In this document: positions 23,834 to 35,841 of the stretch, in pieces
Numbering within the stretch: the first letter of the stretch is position 1
Layout: every line of letters begins with the position of its first letter
Assembly (NCBI GenBank): GCA_964006375.1
Contig: OZ023263.1
Coordinates: 133,280,454-133,344,453 of the forward strand
Direction: 5' to 3'
Origin: Tillus elongatus
Taxonomy: Eukaryota > Arthropoda > Insecta > Coleoptera > Cleridae
DNA: 64,000 nt
Translations under genes and position numbers: made by a program
The notes under the pieces: model-generated
What the model was told of the DNA's origin: nothing
Seen by the model: the letters and a program-made list of their open reading frames with translations, nothing else
The model's database searches: none

Positions 23834-24522
23834 AATTAAAAATTTGTTACCGCTTTAAGGTCACATCACAGCTCGTAACGTCAGAGAGCTTAGGTCTTTT
23901 ACTATAGATGGTAATGGTTCAGAGCAGATATACAACATTGTTCAGAGCAAGGGGGGCGAATGTCACCAGTCTCATAAAGCAACATCATGCGAACCAGGAG
24001 GCTAATGTCACCAGCGCCATGACACTGCAGAATACCTTTAATCGCCTTAAGAAGTTTTACCAGCTCAAAGTGATTATTTAATTCTGAGAATGAAGCCATG
24101 TCATATCAGCCAAATTACAACAGACAACTTTAAGTAAAATTGGTTTAATTTGATTGTTTTCCGTTAATTTATATTTTAGTTTATATTACAATTTACATTT
24201 CAGTTTATTTAAAATAATAATTTCAATTTTCACAACTCGTCAATATCAGTTTGCTTTATTAATTAATTATATGTCGATGTTCAATATTTTAATCCACAAT
24301 AAATGATGTAAATCATATCTCCCTCTTTTCTTTTCTTTTACAGTGCTACCCCACATGCAGATAACAATGGCCAGAAATCACGCCGTATATATCTCATGCT
24401 CGAGTAATTTATATTTGATTTCTTTATTTATTATTTTAGATTAATGACTATACATGGAAATGCATTTTTTTATATTTAAATTAGCCAGTCAGTAATAGTT
24501 GTAAAAGTAAGTTGCAAACCGT
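23834..24522. other. No supported gene
   Basis: No convincing coding or RNA feature. A 65-codon minus-strand frame (23902-24099) has no recognised domain. Confidence 0.5.
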
Positions 24523-24879
24523 GGGGTCGGGGAGTCGGGGACGAAAGAACTCCAGAGGGCAAGCTGAGGAAGCGGAAACAACAACATAAGCTTTCGATGA
24601 ATCTCTCCCCAAGTCCGTCATGCGCGGTGAAGAGCCGCATCCTGCACGAGGTGACCCTGCTTATAACGAAAGATGACGGATCTAGACGAGGAGGTCGAAA
24701 AAAACTCCCCCAATCCACGGTGTCACGTGACCCGTGCCTAGTGATGGATGTCACCAGGGTGATGGTGTTGTGAATGGAACCTCTGGAGTACCGGGCAACC
24801 CTTCAGAGTAACCTGCCTTGCACCAAAAAGGGGGTTCTGATGGTGTGGGCAGTATTTCCCCCATTCTCGTGGGAACAAC

Positions 24880-26017
24880 ATGAAGAAGAGAAATTTAAAT
24901 AAAACCAAAACAAATGAAGCTCGAGAAGTGGCTCCGGCTACAGACTCGTACCTTGAGTCAATTCCGGAAACGGAGACGAGCCAGGGGTCGGCGGCGTTCG
25001 CGGACTCTGGGGTCTCACGACCGACGTAGATACGGGGATCGTGGGGTAGCTTCCGCCACATAATTGTCCCCGACACCCAAGCTGGAGGCTAGGTCCCACC
25101 GGGGGCGGCGAGGTCCGCGGACTCTGGGGGGCCCTCCACCAGTGATGACCCTACTGCAGGGGTAGAGGGACTGTCCCGGCAGTCCAAGCGTCTTTTCGGG
25201 GCACAAAGTAAAAAGCTCCGGAGGGCACAGAAAATGGCGACCTGGGCGTGGACGGTCGAGAAATCTGTAAAGTCACAAGAGGGGAGTGCGACTCAGAAGA
25301 GGCCGCGCTCGGACTCTAGCACGCCTACTACAGACAGACGTCCCAAAAGGGCCAGGGCACCTGTAAAGGCGCAAGAGGGGAGTGCGAGTCAGAAGAGGCC
25401 GCGCTCGGGCTCTAGCACGCCTACTACGGACAGACGTCAAAAAAGGGCCAGGGCTGGAACACCGACTCGTATAGGGAGGCTGCGGAGGGCCTAGTGATGG
25501 CGGTGATTAAAAGACGCCATCCTGAGGTAACGCTAGACCAGGAGAAGGGGGACCTGATCCAGGCTGCGGTGGACTATCTTCAGAAAAGGGAGAGCCCACC
25601 TCAGTTCCACCGGGCGCGCCTGGCAGGAGGCATCCTCTGGATAACCTGTACTGGCGCGATGTCGCGAGACCGGCTGCGGAAAACGATCGGGGGCCTCGGT
25701 CAGATTTGGGTGGGGCGGACTTGACAGTCGTCGAGCCCAAGGAACTCCCGAAGAAACGCAAGGTCCTCGTAAGGATCCCTGATACCGTGCCGCAAGAGAC
25801 GGTGGCCAGAAGACTGAAGATTCAGAACCCTGAACTGGGGACACAACACTGGTCGGTTCTATGCAGGAAGGTAGAGGAGAGAGGACAGACTGTCGCCTTC
25901 TCGACCGACCAGGCGTCTTACAGAGCCCTTGAAGGAACCTCCTTCAAGGCATTATGGGGCCTGGCAATGGTTAGCTTCCGCCCACTGGGGAAGCAACCAG
26001 GGGTTAATGGGACTTAG
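24880..26017 (+). pseudogene. Decayed ORF1 (gag-like) of the R1/LOA-like element
   Basis: The ATG at 24880 opens 49 codons that end at a TAG at 25027. Later pieces lie in other frames: 25234-25494 (basic, with two 32-residue repeats carrying QKRPRS and KRARA nuclear-localisation-like clusters), 25494-25724 and 25706-26017. The last two together resemble the DUF4780-type domain found beside insect retroelements (segments DLIQAAVDYLQ, GGILWITCTGA, KVLVRIPDTV). This is recalled from family knowledge and not searched. No CCHC knuckle is visible. ORF1 would bind element RNA. Stops and at least two frameshifts make it non-functional. Confidence 0.7.
25267..25458 (+). repeat. In-frame 96-bp tandem duplication in ORF1
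   Basis: Units 25267-25362 and 25363-25458 are nearly identical and keep the frame. Each encodes 32 residues with a KRPRS cluster and a KRARA cluster. Confidence 0.93.
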
Positions 26018-26039
26018 GTTCCTATAAAGGAGATATCAA

Positions 26040-29000
26040 GGGACTCAGCGGAGCTGCTGGAAAGCTCATCCAGAGCAGATCCAGCGAGAACCCGAGGGCC
26101 TGCATTTTTGTCAGGGAAGGGATACAGTTTCTGCCTATACGGATTTCTGTTCCAGGGACCAGACAACGGTCAAGATCCGATGTGGAGGAGCGTACGGGCC
26201 GAGGGACATTACCGTCGGACCGGCCTATCTACCAGGGGACAGCACGGAACCTACTCTACCCAAGGATTTGGAGCAGTTGATCCAGTTAGATCCAACAGTT
26301 TCCACCCAGTTTCTGGGTGACTTTGTTAAGAACTGGGCTGTGTCTGGGGAAGTGAGTAGCTCAGACCACATATACATCCGGTTTGAAATCGCCAAAGTCA
26401 AAAGACAAACGGTATGGTACCGAGACCCAAGGCGGACTAAGAAACCTACAGGGCAGAACCCAGCAGTGGAACTGCGGGGGGTTAAAAGTACCATAGAGAA
26501 TTCAATAGACCTCGAGATTGCGGCAGCCCAAGTGCGAAACGCAATCACCTCAGCCTATAACGCCAACTGCCCTCTGAAAATGAGGGCCTCCACCAGGAAT
26601 ATTTCGTGGGTGAACGAGGATCTAAGGCAAAGGAGGACGCAGCTTCGTAAGCTGTTTAACGAGGCCAAAAGGTCATGAGCATGGGATGAATATAGACATG
26701 CCCTAGCGACTTATTACAAAAGACCGAAGGACGACAGGAAGGAGTCATGGGGGAGGCACTGCGAGGAAGTGGAGAACACATCCAAGAGTGCTCGACTACA
26801 CAAGATCCTCTCCGAGGACACTCAGACCAACATAGGCTCCCTTAGAACATTCTCTGGAGGCTTTACAAGCTCGAGGGAGGAAACTATGGAAGTTTTACTC
26901 CAGACGCACTTCCCCGCCTGTAAGATAATAAACCAAACACCTCCGGTCTGGAAACACTCAGAAATAGAGGTGCTGTACAGGTGGGCATCTAAAGTAGACT
27001 GGGCAGTCGCTAAAGAGGGATTTACTTGGAGCAAAATCAGATGGGCCATTAACAGCTTCAAGCCATTCAAATCCCGGGATTTGATGGAATAATACCTATC
27101 ATACTCCAATAAGGTATAGACATACTGGCGTAGGCGCTTACCCTCATTATGAGGGCCAGCCTGGCTCTGGGGTACATTCCGAGGGCATGCAGACTGGCCT
27201 GGTTGTATTGATTACTAAACCTGGGCGTGCAAGAGAACATGCAAAGACCCTGAGGCTAATAAGTCTCATGCCCTTCTTGTTAAAAACAATGGAAAAACTG
27301 CTCGACCGGCACATTAGGTGCAGTGTACTGGAAGCATATCCCCTTCACTGCGGACAATATGCATACAGAGCAGGAGTCTCAACGGAAACAGCAGCAGCAA
27401 CTGGTGCTGAAACTGGAGAATACGCTGAAGAACAGGGATGTGGCTCTGGGGGCCTTCCTAGACATAGAGGGGGCCTTCAGCAACACCTGATTCAGATTGG
27501 TACTGGCAGCTGTCAGGGAGCGTGGAATAGAGGTTGCAGGTGGATCGGTTCCATGTTCAGGGAGAGGGGGGTGTTCACTCACTCGCGGGTGGGAATCTGC
27601 TGGCGGGGGTCGCGGCGGGGTGTCCGCAAGAGAGCGTTCTGTCTCCCCTGCTCTGGTGCCTAGTCGTGCACGGTGTGCTAGAGAAGGGTGGGGTACGAGG
27701 TACACGGCTATGCGGACGACATTGTCAGCATAGTCCGAGGAAAGGTTACAGAGTCAGTGTGGGAGCGCATGCAGGCAGCACTTAAAGTGGTGGAAAGGTG
27801 GACGGTTGTCCAAGGGCTCGGGGTGAGCCCCGACAAAGCAACCGTCATACCGTTTACGAGACGAGGAGGAGGAAGTGGGAGAGCCACAGAACTCTCACCC
27901 TATACGGTAGAAACATCCCAATAGCCAGGGAGGTAAGATATCTTGGGGTCGTATTGGACTCTAAGCTAACCTGGAATGGTCATGTTGAAAAAATACTGCG
28001 TAAGACAGTTATGACCCTAGCCGTCACTAGGCGGCTATATGGTAAAACGTGGTGACTAAGACCTATTATGGCCCACTGGCTGTATACAAAACCATCGTTA
28101 ACATACGCGGCACTGGTCTGGTGGCCTAAGGTGAAACAATCCAGTGCCAAACAAAAACTAGGCAAGATCCAAAAGACGGCTTCCCTGGGCATCACACGAG
28201 CCCTGACTTCAACCCCAACAGCCGCCATGGAGGTGTTGCTGGATCTGCCCCCCCCCCAAACTTAGTTATCATGGGGGATGCCAGGGTAGGACTAGACATA
28301 CTAGCCTGCAATGGTAGACTGAAGATCAACCCAGGCTTCAGGGGCCACTGTAAAATTCGGGAGATCGTGAAGGAGCCCATGCTAGACATGAGGTCAGACC
28401 TTGCGAGTCCGCGAATCTGCAGGGAAACAATTTTACAGTGGAAATCCCCGACCGCGAGGCATGGCCGGAGGAGACGTCGAGCTTACCACGGGACGCGCTC
28501 GTCTGGTTCACGGACGGATCCGTCGGGGAGCGTGGGACGGAGGCAGGTGTTTATTCGGAAGGACCGAGGGTAAGTCATAGTATTTCCCTCGGAGCCCATG
28601 CAACGGTCTTTCAGGCCGCAATGTACGTCATCCTGCACTGTGTGCGGGAGAACAAGAGGAGGGGCTACACCAACGAGCAGATTCTCATAGCCACAGACAA
28701 CCAGGCAGCCCTTAATGCCCTAAGTAGTCCACGGGTAAATTCCAGTCTGGTAAGTGGGTGCCGAGACGAGACGAGCGACCTGGCTGGGCAGAATGAGGTC
28801 ACCATCGTCTGGGTGCCGGGTCACTCGGGGGTCAAACGCAATGAAAAAGCTGACAGTCTCGCGAAGAGAGGGTCAGCAGAACCATTCATGGGGCCGGAAA
28901 CGGTTCTGGACGTGACAAAGAGCACGGCCAGGGGAGCCATTAAGTCCTGGCTCAGAAACGAACACAAGGTGTACTGGGCAGACTGTCCAGGGCTCAGACA

Positions 29001-29341
29001 TGGGAAGTCAGTAATTGACGAACCCAGTTCAAAGAGAGCTGTGGAGGTGCTAAACCTTAGCAGAGGATAGCTCAGAAACATAACAGGTCTCTTGACGGGA
29101 CACAAGGCCGTCAACAAACACCTGCAAGAAATGGGGCGGTTCAAGAAGGACCTCGCATGCAGACTTTTCGGCAAGGGGGAGGAATCAGCCTACAATCTTG
29201 TGCAAGTGTAAAGCTCTGGACCACAAAAGACAACTGATCTACTGCCAGTCTAGACCGGAGACAGGGCAATATAAAACTTCACCATATCAGTCGCTGTGCA
29301 GACTAGTTCAAGGCACAGTGATTTTGGAATGGGTGGAGTAG
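26040..29341 (+). pseudogene. Decayed ORF2: endonuclease remnant, RT, RNase H, Cys-rich tail
   Basis: Bits of an APE-type endonuclease are visible: ACIFVREGIQF near 26100 and the SSSDHIYIRFEI motif near 26365. The middle, including any GDFN motif, is missing or scrambled. RT pieces follow: RLISLMPFLLKTMEKLLDRH near 27255 and a CPQESVLSPLLW-type motif near 27625. The catalytic YADD has context GYADDIVSIV near 27710. RNase H (28438-29070) has TDGSVG, ATDNQAA and WVPGHSG. The final Cys knuckle near 29160 is damaged. At least six frame breaks and stops (for example 26676, 27090, 28052, 29068) show it is dead. Confidence 0.85.
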
Positions 29342-29424
29342 AAAAGACTAAGGGCATGCACAATAAGCCAAAGGCGGCAAAGACGCGGACGAGCCCTGAG
29401 GGAGAAAAAGAAGTAACGAACCGT

Positions 29425-30048
29425 AGACCTACCAGAGATCTGATCAGATATATTAGGCAACCACATAGTTTATCTATAGCGGTGTATCTCAGTTACGCAA
29501 TTTTTTCAATAGAAGAAGCCCATTGAAATAAAAATGTTAGTAAAACAAATGTAGTTAAACGGCAATGTGAGAAATAATATATAATATAGGTTACTGCAGA
29601 CAGGTGAGGTAAGGTAATGAAGTTGTAATTTTAGAGAAAACGATAATAAAGATATGGTAAATAATGCAAGCGAAAGAGTATAAGAAACTTTATTTCATAC
29701 ATTATTTCTGAAGTTAGAAACGATTTCAAAAACTCACAGCCTTGTTATACAAGATTTGGCATAAAAGTTACAAGTTTCAAACACAGAAGTCTCCAAAAAG
29801 TATTGCCTCCCCGGCATACAATATAGCGAAGTGGCTGTTACATCAATTTAAAGTCTTAACTGTCAAATTAGAATTTTACAGTTTAAAATCCACTTGAATT
29901 TAGCAATAAAGTTACAAATATGAAATTGGTTGACGAGAAAGTCTCAGTATCTTTTGATGTGACCCTGTTGTTTCCTAAAACCTATCTTCATAAAACAAGC
30001 GCCAATGTTTTCGGAACATTTTTTTAAAATGAACTACGTAGCTGCAGA
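29425..30048. other. No gene seen
   Basis: AT-rich spacer with no recognisable feature. Confidence 0.55.
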
Positions 30049-30049
30049 G

Positions 30050-30148
30050 GTCTCTCTCTCTCTGTGTGTGTGTGCGCGCGTGTGTGCGTGTGTGCGCGCG
30101 TACGTGCGCGTACGTGCGTGTGTGTATGCGTCCGTGCGTGTGTGTGTA
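30050..30148. repeat. CT/TG/CG-rich simple repeat
   Basis: A CT run followed by alternating TG, CG and TACGTG units. The purine/pyrimidine alternation is of the kind that can form Z-DNA. It borders a dispersed repeat block also found next to a CA-rich tract at 22081. Confidence 0.93.
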
Positions 30149-30154
30149 ATTATT

Positions 30155-31050
30155 GCATGGTCTCGGAAGTTAAGTCTATTAGTATAATATAGCCACACGA
30201 ATAATATAAACAAAAACTTGAATGCGTCATTTGCATAAGTTTTGATATGTGCCAAAAATGTGATAAGTTGCGAAACAATAGACATAATTGAAAAACAATA
30301 AACGCAATCAGATTTATTACAAACAGCATTATAATAGGATGGAAGATGCAAAAATTCAATAATATATATTCGATTAAAAAATAAATAAAAGAAATGTATC
30401 AACGACTTATGGACTTATTAAAATAATTTTATAATAAATTGCAGCTAAAGACGCTATATAATTAACGTGTACAATATTTCTAGTATCTTGTATAATAACG
30501 AAAATATTCAGCTTTACCGTAGAAATACGTCACCCTGTATATATGTAAACAGATTAAAACACAAACTAACCCAGAATATGGGTTCTTTAGGGCCCAGTTC
30601 GAGCTCATTTGAAAAAAATGTTTTCAAAACTCAAAAGTTGCGGTCTCCTCAATAGCGAATTTTTTCTACGAAAATTCGCTAAAAATTAGACTATTAAGCC
30701 ATAAACTCTATAACTAAAACTACTACGCCAATGTATCAGAGAAGGACTCTATTTAAAATAAATCTTCTAGAAACATTTTAGTAAACTGAAGAACAATGAC
30801 TGTTGAAGTTTGTAAAACACGCTTTTTGCGACATTTTCTCTATATAACCCGTATTCCTTTGAGGTTATTTGCCGAAAAATTGCCAATTTTGACATTTCAA
30901 ATTGCGATTTTAGCGGTAAGAAGAAAAACTTTTAAAATTAATTTACAGAAACTACTGGAAAACAGTGGGGTTTGTTTGCCTACCTTTGTTGAGGACATTG
31001 TTCGCAATTCCTTGTTAGCTAATATATAAAAACTATTTCTAGTCTTCATC
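30155..31050 (+). repeat. Dispersed repeat family R, most complete copy
   Basis: Bases 30335-31030 are the inverse of 10195-10867. Bases 30155-30290 are the inverse of 21900-22090, and 30930-31050 of 21590-21725. It includes the motif CACCCTGTATATATGTAAAC near 30531, and no protein frame is recognised. The extended homology between three sites indicates a mobile or amplified sequence of at least 0.7 kb. Confidence 0.72.
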
Positions 31051-31313
31051 AGCTTATATTATTCACCCATCTGATGACGCTAGCGTTGTTAGTGAAACGA
31101 TCGTCATATTGAAAAATGTGTTGTGGTAAGCCGGCTTCTCCAGAGTGCACTTGTCATTTCTCATGTTTAAAGTTTTTTTTTTTATAGAAAAACTGGTCCG
31201 ATGGGGCTGGCTAACGAATTCATCCAAGCTATTATTAAAAGAAAGGTTCTTGCCGAGTTTCATACACGAAAATGGTACATTTTAGGTACTACATTATGTG
31301 AACCTAGAAATTA
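31051..31313. other. No gene seen
   Basis: Short spacer before the DNA transposon; nothing recognisable. Confidence 0.5.
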
Positions 31314-31885
31314 TACAGTGTGTCCCAAATTGGATGGGACTGTATTGCTATCTCCGTTATTGGTAGAGATTAGTTAATTTAATTAATTAATTAAATTAGC
31401 AATGTTTTGTATAATTTCATGCTCGTTCCAAATATGGACTGTATTTTGTCCTGTCTCTTTTCGTTTTCGAGTCATTCAAAAAAAATTGTTCTTCAATCTC
31501 TAAATAGGCCTTGATCTGACATGTCTAAGACTTGCACATTATTAGGACACTTCTTACAGAGTAACCTTTTTGTGCTATTCTCAACTTTGGATTGTCATTT
31601 GTTTTTGAGCTACATGTATCAACGTTTGTTTTTATTATGGCAGCCATATTGGATTTTTGCTCATGTGATAGCCTGTCAAAAGATCTTTACAATGATGTAC
31701 AACACGCTTGAGAAATCACGTAATTGCACTGACAATTTTGAGAAAAACCGTTTTGAGGACAGTAGGCTATGAAATCCAATACCAGAAAACAAATGACAAA
31801 AAAAGTGTTCAGAAAGCAGGAGGTCATGGAGTCTAACAATAAACTTCTACTTTTAACATAATTTTTTGTAATGATTCACGATTAA
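31314..31885 (+). repeat. Left long terminal inverted repeat
   Basis: Pairs with 33515-34098 with roughly nine of ten bases matching by eye. Shared blocks include GTCTAAGACTTGCACATTAT, TTGAGCTACATGTATC and ATGATGTACAACACGCTTGA. Confidence 0.92.
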
Positions 31886-32249
31886 AAAAGATGAACTTTG
31901 AGCAGACCAATGAATCGGCACATTATTACAAATGATATTTTACATTACATTACCTTAAAAAATTGTTATAATTTAATTAAATAGATAAACCTAGTAAATA
32001 ACTAAATTTACTAACAGAACTCGGTAAAAAACAGACTAATGATTTACGAAGACGCCTTCGAAAATTGTTTGAACGCAATTCAACTGAAAAACAACAGAAG
32101 AAAGGTTGCTATGGATATAACACTATCGCGACAATTAAGAATACTGCCATTCTTAATTATCTGAACAATTTGAGGTGTATTTAACACGTTGCTCAAAATT
32201 TCGTACTAAGTAGTTTGTTTCCTGTCTATTTTAAACATTATTCAAAAAT

Positions 32250-33342
32250 ATGTTCAGTAATGAAGAATATTTTGACATTTTGGAATGTTATATTCGTTCT
32301 AACCGAAATACTGAGGCAGCGGCAAATTTATATCAAAACAACTACCTAGAAAGACGACAACCAAACACCAAAATATTTCGCAGGATAGTGACCAATCTAT
32401 TGAACGACGATAGCACGCAAAGAAACTACCAATGCCTAGAAATGAAGAAAGAAATAATGCGTCTTACAGGTTTCAAACGAAAACCCTCCTCAATCTGTTC
32501 GATTTTATGGTGAACAAATTGACGTTCCAAAAAGTACGGTACACCTTGTATTAAAACAAAGTCATTACCATCCATATAAACCTACAATCGTACAAGGCTT
32601 AAATGTTGATGATTACCCTAAACGACTTCAATTCTGCAGATGGTGTCAAGGACAATGTCAGCAAGATGAAAATTTTCATTTGAATATAATGTGGACTGAT
32701 GAATCCAGATTTACAAATTCTGGTGTGTATAATCGCCATAATAGGCATTATTGGGCCAACGAAAATCCCCATCTAAAGGAAGAAAGACGATTGCAAGACA
32801 GATATGGAATTAATGTTTGGTGGAGCTTATTAGGTAAAAATTTTTATTTGTAGATTAGACAGTTAATTTAAAAAAAATTAGGTAACTTCATTGTTGGTCC
32901 CTTCTTTTTTGAAAATAATTTAACTGAGGAAAGGTATCTTAATCTATTGAGAAATGAATCTTACCAACAATTAGAATAATTCATGATAATTTAGACGAGA
33001 TTTGGTACCAACAAGACGGTTGTCCAGCTCACAAAGCTAGGTTCGTCAAAAGAATTTTTGTACCAAAATTTTAATAATCGTGTCATTTGTAGCAATGGGT
33101 CGGTTCATTGGTGTGCTCGAAGTCCTGATATAACACCCATGGATTTTTATTTTTGGGGTACTCTGAAGAATGATGTGTATAAATTCGATCGACCACAAAA
33201 TATCAATGAATTACGAAACAGAATCACGGAAGCTATAAATCATATTAACCAAAACACCCTCACGAGAGTATGCAGACATGTTTCAAATAGGTTTATAAAG
33301 TGCATTGAAAACGGTGGCTATATTGAACAATTTTCTATTTAG
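32250..33342 (+). pseudogene. Transposase (DUF4817-type HTH plus DDE domain), frameshifted
   Basis: The ATG at 32250 starts a helix-turn-helix region (residues about 1-55, with RNTEAAANLYQ and YLERRQPN) of the DUF4817 type. The catalytic domain follows: the first Asp in MWTDESRF (codon at 32698), the second in QQDGCPAH (33015) and the third in SPDITP (33127). About 37 residues lie between the last two, a DD37D-like spacing. The gene ends at a TAG at 33340. At least three frame changes (about 32465-32520, 32890-33010, 33050-33060) disable it. A 48-bp GT-AG intron is likely at 32834-32881. The protein would bind the inverted repeats and cut and paste the element. Confidence 0.87.
32834..32881 (+). 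other. Probable 48-bp intron in the transposase
   Basis: Starts GTAAAAATTT and ends AAAAATTAG. Removing it joins a WSLLG segment to NFIVGPFFF in phase, as expected for this family's WW..LG..I.GP region. Left in place, it introduces an in-frame TAG. Confidence 0.72.
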
Positions 33343-33514
33343 TGTATTTTAAAGTTTGTATTTTATTATTTGTTGAGTTCCGTTTCTAATTGTGTTGCTT
33401 TGTGGAGTTTTAGTCTCTATTTGTTATTGCCGGGATTCGTTATTAAACTGTTTTACATAATATTACCCAGCATTATTACCTAATTAAGTATTGTAAATTA
33501 AATCACAATATTGT

Positions 33515-34098
33515 TTTATCGTGAATCATTACGGAAAATTATGTTAAAATTAGAAGTCCATTGTTAGACTCCATCGCCTACTGCTTTTTGAACACTTTTT
33601 TCTTGTCATTTATTTTCTGGCGTTGGATTTCATACCCTACTATCCTCAAAACGGGTTTTCTCAAAATTGTCAGTGCAATTACGAGATGTCTCAAGCGTGT
33701 TGTACATCATTGGAAAGCTCTTTTCACAGGCTATCACATGAGCAAAAAATCCAATATGGCTGCCATAATAAAAACAAACGTGGATACATGTAGCTCAAAA
33801 ACAAATGACAATCTAAAGTTGAGAATAGCACAAAAAGGTTACCCTGTAAAAAGTGTCTTGATAATGTGCAAGTCTTAGACATCTCAGATCAACGCCTACT
33901 TAGATATTGAACAAAAAAGAAATCGACAAATTTTGGATTTTTCAAAATAACTCGAAAACGAAAACAGCCAGGGCAAAACACAATTCGTATTTGGAACGAG
34001 TGTGAAATTCTACAAAACATTTCTAATTTAACCGTCTCCCTATCTCTAATAATAACGGAGATAGCAATACATTCCCATCCAGTTTGGAACTCACTGTA
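33515..34098 (-). repeat. Right long terminal inverted repeat
   Basis: Inverse of 31314-31885. The outer end is CACTGTA, then TA. Confidence 0.92.
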
Positions 34099-34136
34099 TA
34101 ACTATTAGCGTGCTATGTTTATGATAAGTGAAATGA

Positions 34137-35080
34137 TACTACATACAGACTTGGAGACTACTTCTCTGGCTTCACTGTTGGTTTTTGTAGGTGAAGGACG
34201 TAGCCAGCGCGTGAGCTAACTGGAGCAAGTGGCCCTCCGAATTTTGGATGTTCTAGGATGTTCTTCAATGCTTCTGTGACTATAGTTTCGCTGCTTGACA
34301 GCATTTTCAGACAGATTAAAATTGAATTAGTACGAAATCATGACAACTACAAATAAAGATCTGTTGCTATGTTATGATACGATGTTTTGATATAAAAAAA
34401 TTTATCAAATTGAAAATAAAATGAAACACAGATGACAGATGAGGTTTTCAAAATGTATATGTGATGTATGTCAATATTTAACATAAAAATAGAAGTAGCC
34501 TATAATAACTATGATAACAGTTACAACAATAAAATAACTAAAAAATAAGAGTATAAAAGTAGTTTCTATACAACGAAAATATCGACATACATCAACTCAT
34601 TATTTTATTACAACTTTTTTTAAAGAAATTTATTTTCTTTGACTTATTTAATTAGAAATAAGAATATCCAAGAAAGGGGAATTCATTAAATCAGGTTGCT
34701 CGTTTTAAACAAGGTAGTTATTGTCGTGTGTGTGCCTTTTGACTTCTAAAGCTTCAAAAAAGTCAAGTTTACGTTTGTCATTATAAAAATGTTGTGGTTG
34801 TATGCGGTTATTTACTGTAGGTCTATGTTCGGTATCAATAATATGTCAATAATATGCAAATGTAGATATGTCAGCGTGGTTATTTCTAAATGCAGAAATA
34901 TGTTCTTTGTATCGGGTGTTAAAATTTCTAGAAGTTTGACCTATGTAGATTGCGTTACAATGTGTACAAGCCAATTTATAAACTCTAGCTTTTGTCAGGA
35001 AACAAGATTTTTCTTTTTTTTTCGCGTTAAATGACAAATCACGCGTCGTGTTGTAAGATTTAAAAGCTACCTTTGTATTT
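34137..35080 (-). pseudogene. Inverted PLE arm with GIY-YIG fragment
   Basis: On the minus strand, 35037-34846 encodes VYKLACTHCNAIYIGQTSR, with the Cys-x2-Cys pair inside the GIY-YIG core that is usual for Penelope-like elements. The arm then breaks frame where the plus-strand copy stays open. RT is missing. It is the truncated partner of the 35421-36351 arm. Confidence 0.8.
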
Positions 35081-35841
35081 TAATATATAGGAAACCAACT
35101 AACACTGACACAACCATACCATACGATTCATGTCACCCTTTTTCACAAAAGCTGTCAGCCTACCATTCTATGATACATCGTGCATTTTCAATACCTGTCA
35201 CAAAACAATTTTGAAAAGAAAATTTCAATAATTAAGCAAACAGCAATTAATAATGGCTACTCTGTTAAAATAATAGATAAAATGATATAGAGAAAACAAT
35301 ACAAATTAGCGATTAATTTAATTTATCCAAATATTAGAGACAAAGAAGACAACAGATACGTTCCGATAACTTATTTTGGAACCATTTCAGAAAACATTTC
35401 AAAAATTTTAATACCTGTACAAATACAAAGGTAGCTTTTAAATCTTACAACACGATGCGTGATTTGTTATTTAACGCGAAAGAAAAATATTGTTTCCTGA
35501 CAAAAGCTGGAGTTTATAAATTGGCTTGTACACATTGTAACGCAATCTACATAGGTCAAACTTCTTGAAATTTTAACACCCGATACAAAGAACATATTTC
35601 TGCATTTATAAATAACCACGCTGACAAATCTACATTTGCAAAACATATTATTGATACCGAACATACACCTACAGTAAATAACCGCATACAACCACTACAT
35701 TTTTATAATGACCAACGTAAACTAGACTTTTTTGAAGCTTTAGAAGTCAAAAGGCACACACACGACAATAACTACCTTGTTTTAAACGAGAAAACTGATT
35801 TAATGAATTCCCCTTTCTTGGACATTCTTCTTTCTAATTAA
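35081..35841 (+). pseudogene. PLE: RT C-terminus and GIY-YIG endonuclease, broken
   Basis: The first part encodes the end of a Penelope-type RT (YRKPTNTDTTIPYDSCHPF and KLSAYHSMIHRA near 35090-35190). This is followed by a linker and then GVYKLACTHCNAIYIGQTS near 35510, the GIY-YIG nuclease core with its paired cysteines. Stops within the RT part (about 35287) and right after QTS (about 35566) disable it. The downstream frame continues to about 35841 with LNEKTDLMNSPFLDILLSN. A full PLE protein would prime reverse transcription at a cut made by this nuclease. The amino-terminal two-thirds of RT is absent. Confidence 0.85.

Larger units (their letters stand above)
24523..29418 (+). mobile_element. 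Near full-length but decayed R1/LOA-like non-LTR retrotransposon, copy 2
   Basis: A GC-rich 4.9-kb block in AT-rich DNA. It starts GGGGTCGGGGAGTCGGGG and ends in a short A-rich tail (GAGGGAGAAAAAG). AACCGT flanks both sides (24517-24522 and 29419-29424) within a degenerate longer direct repeat, a plausible target duplication. Order: 5' UTR, ORF1, ORF2 (endonuclease remnant, RT, RNase H, Cys-rich tail). From about 27500 it is closely related to copy 1 at 13437-15343. It is shorter than usual, consistent with internal loss in the endonuclease. Confidence 0.85.
31314..34098 (+). mobile_element. Complete Tc1/mariner-like transposon with about 570-bp inverted repeats
   Basis: The ends read TACAGTGTGTCCCAAA and its inverse, TTTGGAACTCACTGTA, each flanked by TA (31312-31313 and 34099-34100), the Tc1/mariner target duplication. 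The inverted repeats extend inward for about 570 bp on each side, far beyond usual Tc1/mariner ends. One transposase gene of DUF4817 + DDE type lies between them. Total length is about 2.8 kb. Confidence 0.93.
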
